A DNA stretch of 64,000 bases from Amaurobius ferox (GCA_951213105.1 OX578146.1:110442195-110506194); one strand, 5' to 3'; shown: positions 22,798 to 36,984, numbered from the stretch's first letter. Notes: generated from the letters alone by a model not told the origin. A program made the numbers and translations.

Positions 22798-25640
22798 GCA
22801 TAAAATTATACTTACTGCTACTAAAAATATTTCTCTATTTTAAGATCAGGTAGTGTTGTTTATAAGGAAAAATTTGACCAGTAACTGTAGCCTAAAATAT
22901 ATTTGTATATTTTAAGCATTGCACATACACTCATGCCAAACACGGATAAGTTGTCAAACTCAAAAATCCAAAGATTAGGCTGTACATACATAGACAAATA
23001 AGAAAACCAATAGATGATAAAAACCCCGAACCCTGGACTCGTGTATCATATTTCAAGTTTTTATCTTATGTAAAAGAATACATTTCTTATTTATTCAATA
23101 TCGGTTATTCAATTGATTGATTCAAATCAAATATTTTTGTGTGTGGTACCCCTAAATAAGCAAATATCGAAAAACTAAAATTGTACACTTATTTCCTACC
23201 AAAATATCTACTCTAGATCCAATTTTAAAATTCCTATCTCATCACAAAGTACAATTTTCTATCATTTCATATTTCAGACGTTTTGTCATGGAGCACCACC
23301 TAAAACGAACATTCTTGAAAAATGTAATTTTTCTTACGTAGGTTTATCAATTGATGTACGCAATCGTGCAACAAATTTTAAGTTTTTATTTGTTCGGAAA
23401 GTGCTGAAAATGGCGAGATAGACAAACAAACAACAGACAGATGGACGGACACTTTGAAATTAGTACAGATAGATAATTTGTGCTATTTTTCGTCCATAGT
23501 AAGTTCGACCTGCGACTCTGAATCTTGTAACAAGTATTCCACTATCCTACATCTTCCTAACACACCTAAATCTTAGACACTTACTTCCCTTTCTTGCTTT
23601 AGCCTGACGAGGTAACTACAAGAGATACCTCCGAGCAAGAGCAAAATCATCAACGCCATTTGGTTGCTTATAATCTTAGAGCATTGAATCCCCCAAATCT
23701 CAACTGACCCCAAATGTCTGGATCCAACTCCAATAGATTTGCATTCCGAGTTGTGAACAAATGTATAAACTTCATAAAATTATATTTTTACTAAAACTAA
23801 CTATTATCCGACGTAAATGATCGGCATGGTATATCATTCAACTAACACTTATGTATGAAAATACAAAGATTTGTTTGAAGTCTGAGTAGAAAGTATTAAT
23901 TTTTGCCTAGTTCAAACGTTAAGTTTAAACGGTATTCTGTGGGCTTTTTTGATGGCATCCCAATAATGACATGTCTTTGATCATTCTAAAGTCACCCTGG
24001 AGATGAGTTTTAAAGTCAACTTAGTGATACAGCAGAGACGTTGCACGACATAAAATAAGCTAACATTAGTTTCCTTTTACTCAATTTATGTCAAATAATT
24101 TGCCATATCTGTGCTTGACCCTGTCTAATGAATGTTTCGATATATCAATCGCCTAGATCACACAACTGGTTGAAGGAAAATCGTATTTAAAGAAGTAAAT
24201 AAATTTCCCCTACCTCGTAATAGAAATTGATCGGCGTCTAGTATTTTACTTCATATCATGGGCAAACGAGTTGCGTTGTTCTTTTTTTTTTTCAGCTCGG
24301 AGCTAACTCTCTTAGTGCCTTTTAGTATAGTATTCGACTTCATTTTATTAGCATCTTCTCCGATTTCCTTTCCTCCAATCTCTGTTATTTTTGTCTTCAA
24401 TCATGTCTGAATGACCTAGTCAGCAACTTTCAGTGACCAATCATGCCGCTTTCACCACTTGCAGGAATCGAACCTTTATCTACAGGTCTGAGAAAAGTTC
24501 ACGACTGTTTAGGAAAAGTACATCCTCAAAGTTACAGTGCCGACATCTCGGAATTTACGGGAGTCTGCACACATGAATAATTCATCTAATTAATTTCGCC
24601 CCATTGCTCATTTATTCATTTCTCCGTACATATATCGTTTATCATTAGCACAACACAATTTCGTTAATGAGTTTTGGGTTACTAGCGATCGTACAAGCCT
24701 TTTCGTGTAACTTTTCGTGTTTCTGCAAATGCTATACTTCCCCTGTGTGCGAGATTTTTTTCTTTCTTCCTTCCTATATACACAGTACTGCTTTCTTGTT
24801 ATGCTGAGCACGCGTGTCCCTGTAGTAAAATTACTCTAAAAGAAACACGGTGTCCCTAACCAGCACACCATTTCTGCATTTGGGGATGGTTTATTTAGGG
24901 CTCTTTTTAGTAACAGAAAAGTTTCTTTCAGATATAGTCCAATACAAAAGAATGACTCATTGTTTCTTTAAATTGAACTTGGCCGTAAGACATTTATGAG
25001 TAATGAAAAAGATATTTTAAATCCCGGAGAAGGAAATATGTGCTATAAAAGCAAGTATATTTCGTTAAGCATACAAATGGGGATTTAACGTGCAAACAAT
25101 CGTTAGTGTTGTTTCGCGATTGCAGCAGACTGAAATACACATTATTTAAAATTATAGTGCTGTCATTTTTTTACTTAATAGTTGATCAAAGACATACTTC
25201 AAGTTGCAAAATCTGTTAAAATCATGAGTAGAATTTCTTAAATCTCGGAATGAGCGATGGCATTAATGATATGTGTTAATATACCAATAATACTGCATAA
25301 TACAATACTGAATAATACCATGCGGCATATTACCGCATAATACAATATTATATAACGTCGTTTTAAATACAGATGATATGTGCAATCAAAATTTCCTTGT
25401 TTGAACTATAATTTAATTTACACTTGGGCCATCGATTTCTGTGTTAAAAATTCTATCATTGTATAGAAAATAATAAATGACTACAGTACCACTGAACTCT
25501 GTGAAATTATGATGATTTACACTAAGTTCAATCGCACTGCATGGAAATACTAGCATCAATATCCTAATTCTTGATTTTCATCCTCAATCGTTATCTATTG
25601 TTTAGACCGCCTTTCAAATTCGCACGAGCGCTTGGTCCTA

Positions 25641-25715
25641 TACTGTTGTTGTTGTTGATGTTGTTGAGACCCAGACCGTCCGACCTACCTGAAAGTTTTA
25701 GGGAAATCAGCTGTT
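25641..25715 (-). mobile_element. SINE tail fragment
   Basis: TTGTTGTTGATGTTGTTGAG followed by ACCCAGACCGTCCGACCTAC is the minus strand of the conserved SINE 3' end with its CAA-type tail. Confidence 0.5.
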
Positions 25716-25747
25716 TCTTAATTTGGAGTCATATTCCTGATATTTAT

Positions 25748-25961
25748 GACAATATATATATATATATATATATAATTAAAATATATATAATAAATATATA
25801 TGATAAAAATATTATATGAAATTCGAATGATAGTTTAGAGATAAATTGTAACACATATAAGCATTGTATATATATATATATATATGTAAATATATAAATA
25901 TATAAATATATATATAAATATATATATATATAAATATATACATAAATATATATATATGTGC

Positions 25962-25998
<37 letters not shown>

Positions 25999-26013
25999 CA
26001 CATATATATATAC

Positions 26014-26061
<48 letters not shown>

Positions 26062-26062
26062 C
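25748..26062. repeat. Compound (TA)n microsatellite array
   Basis: A 300-bp array of TA runs interrupted by AA, GTA and CATA variants. The long YIYIYI open frames on both strands here come only from the repeat. Confidence 0.95.
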
Positions 26063-26164
26063 CAAATATATAAATTTATCGACATCTCCTTAAACAGCTT
26101 ACGGAAAATATACCCTAAGGCGCGATGCAGCCCTTCCAAGTACATTTATATATAACATAAGGAG

Positions 26165-26290
26165 AAGAAAGAACGACAATGTATCACAAATTCGCCGGGG
26201 GGGACTGTGACCCCCACTTCCCGGTTAAGCCCGCTTAACGTCATGACAACACTCTCGGAAGCGGATACACTGTCGAAAACCAAGTACACT
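26165..26290. repeat. Dispersed GC-rich repeat, copy 1
   Basis: Contains GCCGGGGGGGACTGTGACCC and CCGGTTAAGC, then CGGAAGCGGATAC. The same order occurs at 49030-49110. Both copies sit next to (TA)n arrays. Family unknown. Confidence 0.55.
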
Positions 26291-27580
26291 AAATTTAAAA
26301 ATTCATATGAAAAATGTAAAGTCAAAAGTTGAAAGACCCAAATAGACTCAACTACAATAAATGAAATTTCAAGATACAGTGTTACCTACAACTACACAAA
26401 AGACAACATATAATATCTAATATCAAAGAGAATACAATACGAACTGACCTCGCACTCAAATTACCATCCTAGCTCTCATACAGTTATAGAAACAACTTCC
26501 ACAAAGCCAAAACTAAACACCCTTTAACTTTGCAACCGATACGTTCCTGGTAGTCGTATAACTCCATCAGTTTAAACTGCAAGTGTTCTTTTATTTAGAT
26601 ATAAACTGTAACTTATAGTAATATATATATATATACAACATACTAATGCCCAAAAGTGCCGTGTGATTTTATACGGAGATTTTAATAAAACACCTTGAAA
26701 CCTATTTTTTGGTTGTCTTTGATTTTAAAGTATTGAAAATTAAGTATAAATATAATATTTGTTTATAATCTGTATTTGCATCTCTTATTTAATTTTGAAA
26801 GCAACTGAGATGCAGGCGATTATGGTCGTGGTAGTATTGTCTAACACAAAATTCGATTTTTAATATTTCTGTGAATTTTGTTCCTATCACAATCGGAATC
26901 CACTTTAGATTCTATAAGTAACCATAAATTAATTTTTGACAAGAAAACTCCCTTCATCTTACAGAATAACTGCAATTCTTTGAATATAATTCATACCTAA
27001 TTTGTTCTGCAGTGTACCAGATTACGTGTTACACTACCAGAAACAAAATAAGTTTAACTAATATAAAATATTTTGTGGAAAAAATCTTGTGTACAACCCA
27101 AAAATTTGCTGCATAGTATACTAAAAAATCAAAATTCTCCATTTTATATACTTTTTTAGAACATTTGTAAAAAAAATAAAGCACTGTTTTTTATTTTTTC
27201 ATAAACTTCGTGTCAGAAACTTGGATCGTGAAAATTTTATCCAAGACATCACGAGTTTTGTCACGTTCTATCTTTATATCAGCACACTCATCTCTTGGGT
27301 TTGCGTTATCCCCATGGTAACGCTATGCCCAAAACAAGATGTCGGAAGGGGCCTATCCAACGACAATATTTGTTAAAATAAAAGCATTTCTCGTAAAAAA
27401 AAAGATGGCAGTCAAAAGTCGTATTTTCTTTAAGAAAAAAAAAATCCAAGTTGAAGATTATGTTTTTGGTTTTGAGTGTTAAATAACTTTAAATGAAGGT
27501 TTACTAATTTTTTAGTAACTGAAACGTAATCTATTACTAGTACACCCATGGCAAATATTTCCGTAAAAATTTCCTGGTTT

Positions 27581-28568
27581 TTAACACTTTACAATATAGT
27601 TGAAAAGTGTTTATGACTTTGTTCATTCTGTCTGTCTGTCTGTCTGTCCATTCGCACGATAACTGCCGTAAAAATGACTTTATCAAAATGAAATTTTAGT
27701 ACGTTGTTAAGACGGTTTGTGGGACCTATGGGAATACAAATGAATAATATCACCCAATTAGTTTTGTATTAAACCCGGGTTGAATAAATGAAATACATTG
27801 AACCCTATGGGACCTAATTTTTCAAACATTTTTTAAGCGACGTTAAAATTCACAAATTGCTTCGAAAATGTTAGGAAATATTCAAATTATCCCATAAAAT
27901 ATATAAAAAAAATCAGCAAAATATGTTCGGTAGTTTTTTAAATAAAAATTAAAATAATAATGAGACTCATATAATATGAAAAGATCACGTGACCCACTTC
28001 AAAATGAAATATGGCATCCATCTTTTTTTCCCGAGTAAAATCGTGATTTTTAAAGTTTTTTTAAATTTATATTTAGTGTTGCATAAGACCTAAAACCACT
28101 TTATTTTTGAATTTTTAATGTGCATCTATATTCTGCGCAAACGCAGTTACAAATATTTTTGAGTTTGATAGATCATCAAACTTTGATTATTTCTACAACA
28201 AATCCTGATTTTAATGAATGCAGAATGTAAACAAATGACTGTAAGATGAATTGTATAAGAATTGCTGAATATTTTTCACGCAAAATTATTTAACTATGAA
28301 GTCTGAAATAAAAGAGTGAGAATGAAATATTCACTGCTTTTACGCAGAGACAGACGATTTATATGTCGATGACGTCATTTGAATAAAGTTCATTTTTTTA
28401 TGATGTAAAGTAAAAGTTTTCAAGTAAAATAAATTATTGTAGTTCTGTGATAATCAAAAAAAAATATCACAGCTGAATGTATCGCATTTTAGGTGCTTAA
28501 ATAAAATTGCATTTCAGTTGGAAAACGTTTCATAATCAATGCTTTATGCATGATTGATCTTTCTTGTT
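27581..28568 (+). mobile_element. 1.3-kb palindrome-forming element, forward copy
   Basis: Starts with the hairpin-forming TTAACACTTTACAATATAG, then (TCTG)n, then TGACTTTATCAAAATGAAAT, CCCGGGTTGAATAAATG and other blocks, and ends ATGATTGATCTTTCTTGTT. The same element occurs four more times in the window. About 1 kb, shorter than the 1.3-kb copies at 57-59 kb. No coding capacity. Confidence 0.75.
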
Positions 28569-28801
28569 TATTTTATAGTACATTGTGCGTTATTGTAGGC
28601 TCTTCATCACTATTAAATTCTCAGCTTTTTCTGTGGTGATACAGTAAACATTAGTAATGCCAATCTAAGGGACCATAATCGCCTGAAATTGTAAGCGGCG
28701 TAGCGATTTAAGCAGTAACTAATGCAAAACATTTAGCAGTATCATTAACTTTATCGTCTTTTAAAATATGCTCTTTTAAATTATGTTAATTCTTAAATTA
28801 A

Positions 28802-29480
28802 AACAAGAAAGATCAATCATGCTTAAAGCATTGATTATGAAACACTTTCCAACTTTAATGCAATTTTATTTAAACAAGCCTAAAATCCAATACATTCCTC
28901 GGTAATATTTTAAAACTTATCACAATATTACATTAATTTATTATATTTGAAAATTTAAACCTTCATTGAAAAAAATGAACTTCATTCAAATGACGGCATT
29001 GAAATATAAATTGCCTGGTTTAAACATCTCTAAAATGCTATATATTCCTCGGTAATATTTTTAAATCTATCATAATACTACGATAATTTATTATATTTGA
29101 AAACTTCATCGAAAACAACTGAAATTCATTCAAATGACGTCATAGAAAAAATAACACGCCTGGATCTCTCTATTAAAACAGCATTTCATTCATAACATTT
29201 TCCCATTCATTTCATTCATCACAATACTATAATAATTTATTTTATTTAAAAATTAAGACTATGGAGCTACAAGTAATTAAACTCTATGCTTGAAACTTCA
29301 TCGAAAAAAATCGTCCTTCTCTTTGTAAAATCAATGAATATTTCATTCTTATCAGCTATGCAGACTCCATGGGCTAAATAATTTTGTGTTAAAGAAATAC
29401 AGCAATTCTAATACAACTCATTCTACATATTTTGCTGTTTACATTTTACATAAGTGAAAAATAGGCGTCGTTGTAGAAAC
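28802..29480 (-). mobile_element. 1.3-kb element, truncated reverse copy
   Basis: Begins AACAAGAAAGATCAATCATG, which is the reverse complement of the forward copy's end, and continues for about 680 bp before breaking off near GTGAAAAATAGGCGTCG. A 175-bp sequence duplicated in tandem (29480-29754) follows. Confidence 0.65.
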
Positions 29481-29754
29481 ATATATTACGATATGTTAAA
29501 AACATTTCATTTTGATCACGCGTGACGGGTGGTCGCTAAATGTGAAACCTACACAAAAGTTCTGAATATATAAAAACTGTATCAATTTTAAGAATAAAAG
29601 TGGCGCACATTTCATAGTTCTGTTGTTAATATAAATATTGCGGTATACCAAAAATATTTCATTTCCGATCAGGCGTGACGAGCGTTCACAAAATGTGACA
29701 CATACATAGTAAAAGTTCTGAATATATCAAAACCTGTTTCAAATTTAAGAATAA

Positions 29755-31038
29755 AAAGAAAGATCGATCATGCATAAAGCATAGATTATGAAACACTTTC
29801 CAACTTCAATGCAATTTCATATAAACATCTCTAAAATGCGATACATTCCAAGGTAATATTTTAAAAATTATCACAATACTACATTAATTTATTATATTTG
29901 AAAACTTTAAAGTTTATCGAAAAAAATGAACTTTGTTCAAATGACATCAATTAAATATAAATCGCCTGGCTCCTCAGTAATGTTTTTAACATTATCATAA
30001 TACTACAATAATTTATAATATTTGAAAACTTCATCAAAAACAACTGAAATTTATTCAGATGACGCCATCGAAATATAACACGCCTGGCTCTCTCTATAAA
30101 AGCAGCATTTCATTCATTAACATTTTCCCATTCATTTCATTCATCACAATACTATAATAATTTATTTTATTTAAAAACTTTATTATATTTAAAAGACTAT
30201 GGAGATACAAGTAATTAAATTCTATGCTTAAAACTTCATCAAAAAAAATCGTCCTTTTCTCTGTAAAATCAATAAATTTTTCATTCATATCAGCTATGCA
30301 GACTCCATGAGCTAAATTATTTTGCGTTAAAGAAATACAGCAATTCTTATACAACTCATCCTACATATTTTGCTGTTTACATTTTACATATGTGAAAAAT
30401 AGGCTTCGTTGTAAAAATAATCAAATTTGGATGATCATTTAAACTCAAATATATTGTAATTGCGTTGTTTCAGTATGTAGATGCACAGAATTTAAGCAAA
30501 AATAAAGTGGTTTTAGGACGGATACAACACTCAATATGAATTAAAAAGAACTTAAAAAATCACGATTTTGAAACAAGATGGATGCCATATATCATTTTGA
30601 AGTGGGTCATGTGTTCTTTTCATATCATGGTCGCGTGATCGCTTCATATAAGAGGTGTAATTTTTATTTTAATTTTTATTTAAAAAACTACTGAATATAT
30701 TTCACTGAATTTTTTTTATAATATTTTATGGAACAATTTGAATATTACCTAGCATTTTCGAAGCAATTTGTGAATTTTAAATATGCTTAAAAAATGTTTG
30801 AAAAATTAGGTCCCATAGGGCTCAATGTATTTCATTTATTCAACCTGAGTTCAATCCAAAACTAATTGGGTGATATTATTCATTTATATTCCCATAGGTC
30901 CTACAGACCGTCTGAACAACATACTAAAATTTCATTTTGATTAAGTCATTTTTACGGCAGTTTTCGTGCTAACGGATAGACAGACAGAATGAATAAAATC
31001 ATAAACACTTTTCAACTTTGTTGTAAAGTGTTAAAAAA
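29755..31038 (-). mobile_element. 1.3-kb element, full reverse copy
   Basis: Runs from AAGAAAGATCGATCATGCAT to the terminal hairpin CTTTTCAACTTTGTTGTAAA plus GTGTT. Together with the forward copy at 27581 it forms a 3.4-kb inverted structure. Confidence 0.75.
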
Positions 31039-31124
31039 CAATATTCCTGTAAAAAGTAACTGCTTCAAAAAACTTCATTGACAACACAACATAAAATAGT
31101 TAAATAACCGTATCAAACATTATC

Positions 31125-31261
31125 GGAGACAAAAACAGCCTCCTTCTCCAGGATGAAAAGACAGAGCAGCGATACAAACGAAAGCTAAAAGGAGGCTGTC
31201 CAACTAGCATTGCTGTTCTGTATTTTCCTCCCGGAGGAAGAGGCTGTCTGTTTTTGTCCCC
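31125..31261. mobile_element. Foldback element with about 50-bp imperfect arms
   Basis: The left arm GGAGACAAAAACAGCCTCCT and the right arm ending AGGCTGTCTGTTTTTGTCCC (plus C) are inverted copies. They also share the internal ACAGAGCAGC and GCTGTTCTGT blocks. Total 137 bp; MITE-like, no coding. Confidence 0.6.
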
Positions 31262-32580
31262 TGTTTTTGTCAGTGTTTGGCACAGCCACTGATATCTCTT
31301 ATGCTGTATTATTAAGAAAGTTTTTCTTAACATCTCTGTCAATGACATTTTGATACAAAGTGAGGGGTGCTTACATGTTATTATATGCTTAAAACAACTA
31401 CACCCCGTAACATTAGAAACTGAAATGAAATAATCACTCTCGCATTACGTGTTTACAAAATAATAACGAGATTTGCATATACTAAATTTGTATATTTTTA
31501 GTAAATTAATGCATAGATAGGACACACAAAATTGGAATGTGTACCTTAAAATTATAAGTGCTCACATTTATTTTCAAAAATGTTTTTAATTCGGTCTGTG
31601 TGTCTGTGAGTTTTTGTACACTATGCATGTCGTATAAATTTAGAAATTCAATTGCCATTTGCTACGATTATTTAATCCAGGAAAGACTCCTATTGATTTT
31701 ATTGAGATAGGGACAGGGGACAAGTTTTTAATCATCTCTTACAAGAACTGCAAATATAATAAAACTTATATATTTCACTGAAATGTGGCTCAACTCGACT
31801 TTCTTATACCAGAATCCGTTTTTACTAACTCCTCCCCACCCCCCAAATTTTACAAGAAATTTTTTGAAAAATAGGTATTGTGGGTCCAAATGATTGCAAT
31901 TATAACGAGTTGCCCCCCACTTTAAAGGGCTTGAAAAAATTCTTTCGATTGATACTGTACTTGACAATATACCCTCCGGAGGGGAGGAGGAACTTGCACC
32001 TGAGGGGGGGGGGTGCTAATGACGTCAAGAAAAAAATTGTATCGTGGCTAATTTTCACAACATTGATTGAAACTATTAAGTCACGTAATCATTGAGTCAT
32101 AAATAAACCATTTTATGCATGATTATGTCAAATTTTATCCTATGCTGCCACTTTGAAAAAACATGAAATTTTGAATCCATTTCGAATTTTTTACTCGAAT
32201 CTAAAAAATTATATCTAGTTCTAGATTCTTTAATCACAAAACCGGATATAAAGTTTTGATAAATCATTAATAAGTGTGGCCGCTAACTCATAAGAAATCG
32301 TCACAGACGGATAGACGGACATTACCCCAAAAATAGTCAAAACGTGTTCAAGAGATCTTAAAAAACATATATTGGAATCAAAATCTCGAATTTGAAAATA
32401 TTCGTGGAAACAATACTTTCTCTGTGCTATATTACATAGTATGAGAAAGTATAAATTACGACATTTAAGATTAATGAATTATCATTCTGCGTGTACTATT
32501 TCATTCAAAAGTTAATGGCGTGATTTGTAAGACACTAATATACACCGTTATCTAGATATTGAACATTTCTAGTCTAAAAC

Positions 32581-33485
32581 TCTGATGTGGTCAGCACATT
32601 ACTTTCCTTATATAATGCAATGAATTTACTTATATTCTTTCCAAGATATTGAATTTTTGTCAATGAGTCGTCATTTTCATTGATTTAACGTCGTTTTTAT
32701 CCATTTGGCGAGATTTCTGTTAATTTAGCAACATTTATAAAGTCGCCAAGTTGGCGATATTCCGCAAAATTCGTCGCCAAAATCTCGCCAAGCGTTATGG
32801 AAGAAGAGATAAGTTATTCTTATAACAGATAAATGACTATTGGCGTTCAAATACAAAAGTATTACTCAAAGCATCTTTTCTCATAAACGGAACGAGCTAG
32901 ATCCACGAGAATGATGTCACCAAATTTATCGCATAATATTACATATGAAAAATGAACATGTTTCTCAACAGTTAATACTCATTTTTAATTTATGGGATTT
33001 TTTGATAAATTTATTTGAAAAATGTGCAATATCTCCAGAACGGTTCGTGCTAACGTTCTAAAGTTTATGTCAATCGTTTTCTAAGGGAAAATTGCATAAG
33101 AAATGACTATTTGCTTATTGTGACTATTCGTTATACTACTTGAAAAAGGTTTTGATTTTTTGATGATTTTTTCATAAATTCACTCGAAAATTTAGGTGGG
33201 TTCTGAACAGTCGATTGTGCTTAAAAACAATAGGCTTCCAGTATTCATGGACTGTAATTTTTGTACCAAATTTCATTCGAATATCTCCATTTATTCGTGA
33301 GATATCGTCTCCACACACACACACACATTTTCACACACACACACACACACAGACATCACCTCAAAAGTGTTCGATTCGTGATCAGGGATGCTTGAAACGT
33401 GCTCCCCCGTCAAAAACTCGATTTCGAAATTTCGACCCCGTCACAATACATTCCGCATACATTATACTATGTATATAAGGAAAGT
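32581..33485 (+). mobile_element. Hairpin/microsatellite element, copy 2
   Basis: Starts TCTGATGTGGTCAGCACATT, has the GTCGCCAAGTTGGCGATATT block, a double (CA)n tract at 33311-33352 and ends TATATAAGGAAAGTA. Same structure as copy 1. Confidence 0.8.
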
Positions 33486-35130
33486 AAAAAGGAAAAAAGC
33501 ATAAAATATAAAACTTTATCAAGTCTTTTAACTCCCATCATTACTGGCATTATTTCTTACAAGTCATCAAGAGGCGCCTTTATGATATTAGACATTGCAA
33601 ATTCGCTATGGAAAGAATTGAGTGTTTGGATTGAAATTTGGTACGGCTATTTTAATTGGAAAATACAGGATGTACATTGATTTTCATCCAGGTGTATTTA
33701 TTTATAACAATGCTATAACTTCCTTGCAAATCGAAATGTGTTATTTCGCACAGAACGTTACGTGTTTGATACACCAAATTCTAATTTTTTGTAGATATTT
33801 CCATCTAAAATTCGAAATTTTGCCCACCTTTAACTCTGAAGCTATTTTTCCTATATATTTCTATGCCACTGTGTAGTACAGATATCACTGACAGTGAATT
33901 TTGTAATTGGCTTTACTGTCTATTTCGCTTTGTTGTCGAGTTTGGTTCCCTATATAAATTTACCGCTATTGACGCTAAAATCATTTTTATCAATCTGGCA
34001 TTATCACTTTATTATAGATATTTTTAATGTATGCACTCATGGACTTTTCTTTACAAAGTTAAATTGAGGCTCTTAAAGACACTTTTTGGAACCCTGCCTA
34101 TTTAGAATTTGACGCTGTTGTAAAGTTTTAGACCTAATTTTACCGTTGACTAAACAATCGACCAGACTGGAGGTTTGAATATCGGCCTTCTGGATTGCCC
34201 TAAACGATTTACTAATTACACCACTTCGCCTCTGTAAGGAATTACTAAATTTATCTTCCACTCATAATAAGCACAGACAAGCTAATTAAGACGATAAAAT
34301 GTAGTGTAAATATTCGATACTATTTTTTTCATGCATTAACTTTTTTGAAAATTTTGAAACAAAATTTTACGCGTCAAATGCCGAATTCAAATAAACAAAT
34401 TTCTGCTTTATGCATAATAAATAGGTTTTATAAACAGTAACACATAGTAATATTAAAAATATTGAACTCACATTTAAAGTCACTAAAATTTTTTTTAAAT
34501 ATATAAATATATTTAAATATGAGCACAGATATTTATTTATGTGGAAGAGTTGAGACGCACATCCGCACACACACAAACTCAATTATTTGAATTGTGTGCA
34601 AATCTCTTAAGAATACTTTCTCAGTTTATTGAAGTATCGCCAAAAAGTGCGATAAATTAATAACTCCCATCTTTAAGATACGTTCCACTTCATCCAACGA
34701 TAGATTCTGGCAACATGCCAGCTAGATATCACGTGACCACGATAGATGATGTCATAAGAGAGAAAGAGAGGGATTACATTGTCGCATTTTATTGCCCCTC
34801 CTCAAAATTCGAATTAATTTTTTTGTGCAAAAAGTGTGGATACAAAGTTACATTTTTCTATAACATAAGCAGTAATGTGTATTTTTACTAATGAAATGCT
34901 TAGATCTGTTTAGAATACTTCTTTGCAAAGAGAAAATGTATTTCGATATTTAAAATGGTGCATGGAATAAAAAAATATGATCTATTTTAGAGTGCGAACT
35001 TTTGTTGAATTTTGTGATCAGTTTATCTCTCTAGAAATAGAACAAAATTATTTGAAAATAGACCAAAGCGTAAGTGGAAGTCTGATATACATCAGAGGTG
35101 ACATGTTTGTTGCCAAAACAAAAATAAACC

Positions 35131-35136
<6 letters not shown>

Positions 35137-35165
<29 letters not shown>
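35137..35165. repeat. (TA)n microsatellite
   Basis: TA run of about 29 bp. Confidence 0.9.
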
Positions 35166-35169
<4 letters not shown>

Positions 35170-35381
35170 ATAAAAATATTATATGAAATTCTAATGATAG
35201 ATTAGAGATAAGTTGTAACTCATATAACGCTAACATAAAATATAAGATAGCTACGAATAACACCATATTTAAACACTTACCAAACAATTTATAACTAAGG
35301 AAAATTAAACATTGCACATTTACCTAATTATTTGCTATGCAAGAATATTAAAGAATAGAAAAAGTTTATAAAAATCCAAAG

Positions 35382-35385
<4 letters not shown>

Positions 35386-35420
<35 letters not shown>
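35386..35420. repeat. (TA)n microsatellite
   Basis: TA run of about 35 bp, just upstream of the reverse-transcriptase remnant. Confidence 0.9.
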
Positions 35421-35422
<2 letters not shown>

Positions 35423-35514
35423 CTAAATGCCCATAATACATACTCTACTACTGCTAGTAAATTATTACTAAATTATTTAAATGTACTAAATTGTAATTTA
35501 CGTGATTCTAGTGA

Positions 35515-36275
35515 TATAACTACATTATTCTAAATAATAGTAAAGAATTAAAAAATAAATTAACATCACTAGGTAAAATAATAGGATTTCAAACTTTTGA
35601 TTTTAAAGATCTATTTCATAATATTAGGATCACTTATCTTTATGATGTCATATTAGCTTTATATAATGCCTATATTACTAATCCTTCTCACCTACCTAAA
35701 TTTACCAATTTTCCTAAACTTCTCCATTTTGTTTTTCTCAATAATTATATTTTTCAAGGTAATAAATTATACTTACAAGTCTCTGTTCCACAAGGTGGCT
35801 GTAGTAGCAGTATGTTAGCTAATTTATACCTATATCAATATGAAAAATTCTTTACTTCAACAGATTATAAAATTTACAGATATGTAGATGATCTGATTTG
35901 TCTTGTATTTACTGATAACTATGTCATAGATATAGATTTCTATCCGGATAATTTGGAATTATTACCTAATGAAACTACTATTAGTAAAAATATTAATTAT
36001 TTGGATTTAAATCTAATTATAGAACCTACTAATGGGATAGTTTCTAATTTATATGATAAAAAAAGGTTTTTTAAATTCAATATTAATAAAATATTACCTT
36101 TTAATTCCTGCAATTCGATTCAATTGTTTAGAAAAAATTATACTTAATCAACTTTTTAGAATTTATAGACTATCAGATAAAAAATTTCATGCTTTGCACA
36201 TAAATAACCTCTTAATTACCAGTAAATTATATGAATATCCAGCATATTTAGTAAATGATATAGTTAATAAATTTT
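35515..36275 (+). pseudogene. Reverse-transcriptase remnant of a retroelement
   Basis: An open frame from 35515 to about 36148 shows ordered RT motifs: GFQTFDFKDLFHNI (first catalytic aspartate region), SVPQGGCSSSMLANLYLYQY (the xPQG motif) and YRYVDDLICL (YxDD box with both catalytic aspartates), followed by INYLDLNL. A frameshift near 36110-36145 moves the rest (NQLFRIYRLSDKKFHALHIN) to another frame, which ends at a stop near 36277. Stops precede 35515, and no endonuclease or gag part was found. The arrangement recalls non-LTR or Penelope-like RTs, but I cannot assign a clade. AT-rich codons fit the surroundings. Confidence 0.75.
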
Positions 36276-36872
36276 GATTAGCCTAAATTCTTAATAATCT
36301 CTCCTTAGTATCTTATTTTAGCCTTACTTCTACATTCTCTTGTTTTTACATTACAATATTTTTTCATCTTTCTATTTTGCAGCTCTTACTGTAGAATATC
36401 ACATTTTACTGCCATTACGCAGTACGGTTTTTATTACTCACTTTGGCAACAGTAAATCTCTTCTTTGCACTTTATCGAATGGAAGCATTGGTTTAGTCAT
36501 TTTTTGCTCGTCAGGTTTGTACATTTGATGTGTATTTTAAGATGTTTATGCTTCCTTTCTATTTTTCCAATCTTTATGCTTGTCATCCTAATAATACATG
36601 TTTATAGATAAAATCCATTTTGTGTTTCAGAAACAAGCATTTTTGTGTTCATTTCGTTTAAAATATTAGAACTTGATAAAGAATTTTATCGAAATGAACT
36701 ATCCTTAAGCCTAGAGCTCTTCCACGTCCAAGCTTTAATGCTTGATTATTTTGGTATTCTTTTTTTCGATTCCTCTCTATTGACATTTCTTGATTATCTT
36801 TAGCTTTTTGAACTGTAGTATGTGTTATAATTTCCTCTTTATTGTTGAATTTCATCTTATTTCATTGTATTC

Positions 36873-36910
36873 TGTAGGTTTAAAAATATTTTTAAGATAG
36901 TGTATTATGA

Positions 36911-36946
<36 letters not shown>

Positions 36947-36984
36947 TCATAATACACTATCTTAAAAATATTTTTAAGCCTACA
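36873..36984. repeat. Foldback palindrome around a (TA)n core
   Basis: Left arm TGTAGGTTTAAAAATATTTT and on through AGATAGTGTATTATGAGTAT is repeated inverted on the other side of a (TA)n core, ending in AAGCCTACA. Arms are about 40 bp with one or two mismatches. Confidence 0.85.

Noticed and set aside
24460..24500. A box B-like AAAGGTTCGATTCCTGC on the minus strand
   Set aside because: No box A at the right distance and no SINE body, so not enough to call.
25744..26155. Several long YIYIYI open frames on both strands
   Set aside because: They are produced by (TA)n repeats, which are open in all frames. The same applies at 13.9, 14.8, 49.4 and 55.4 kb.
34050..34260. A possible minus-strand tRNA-like SINE
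   Set aside because: A box A-like and a box B-like stretch can be guessed, but both match poorly and no tail or target duplication is visible.
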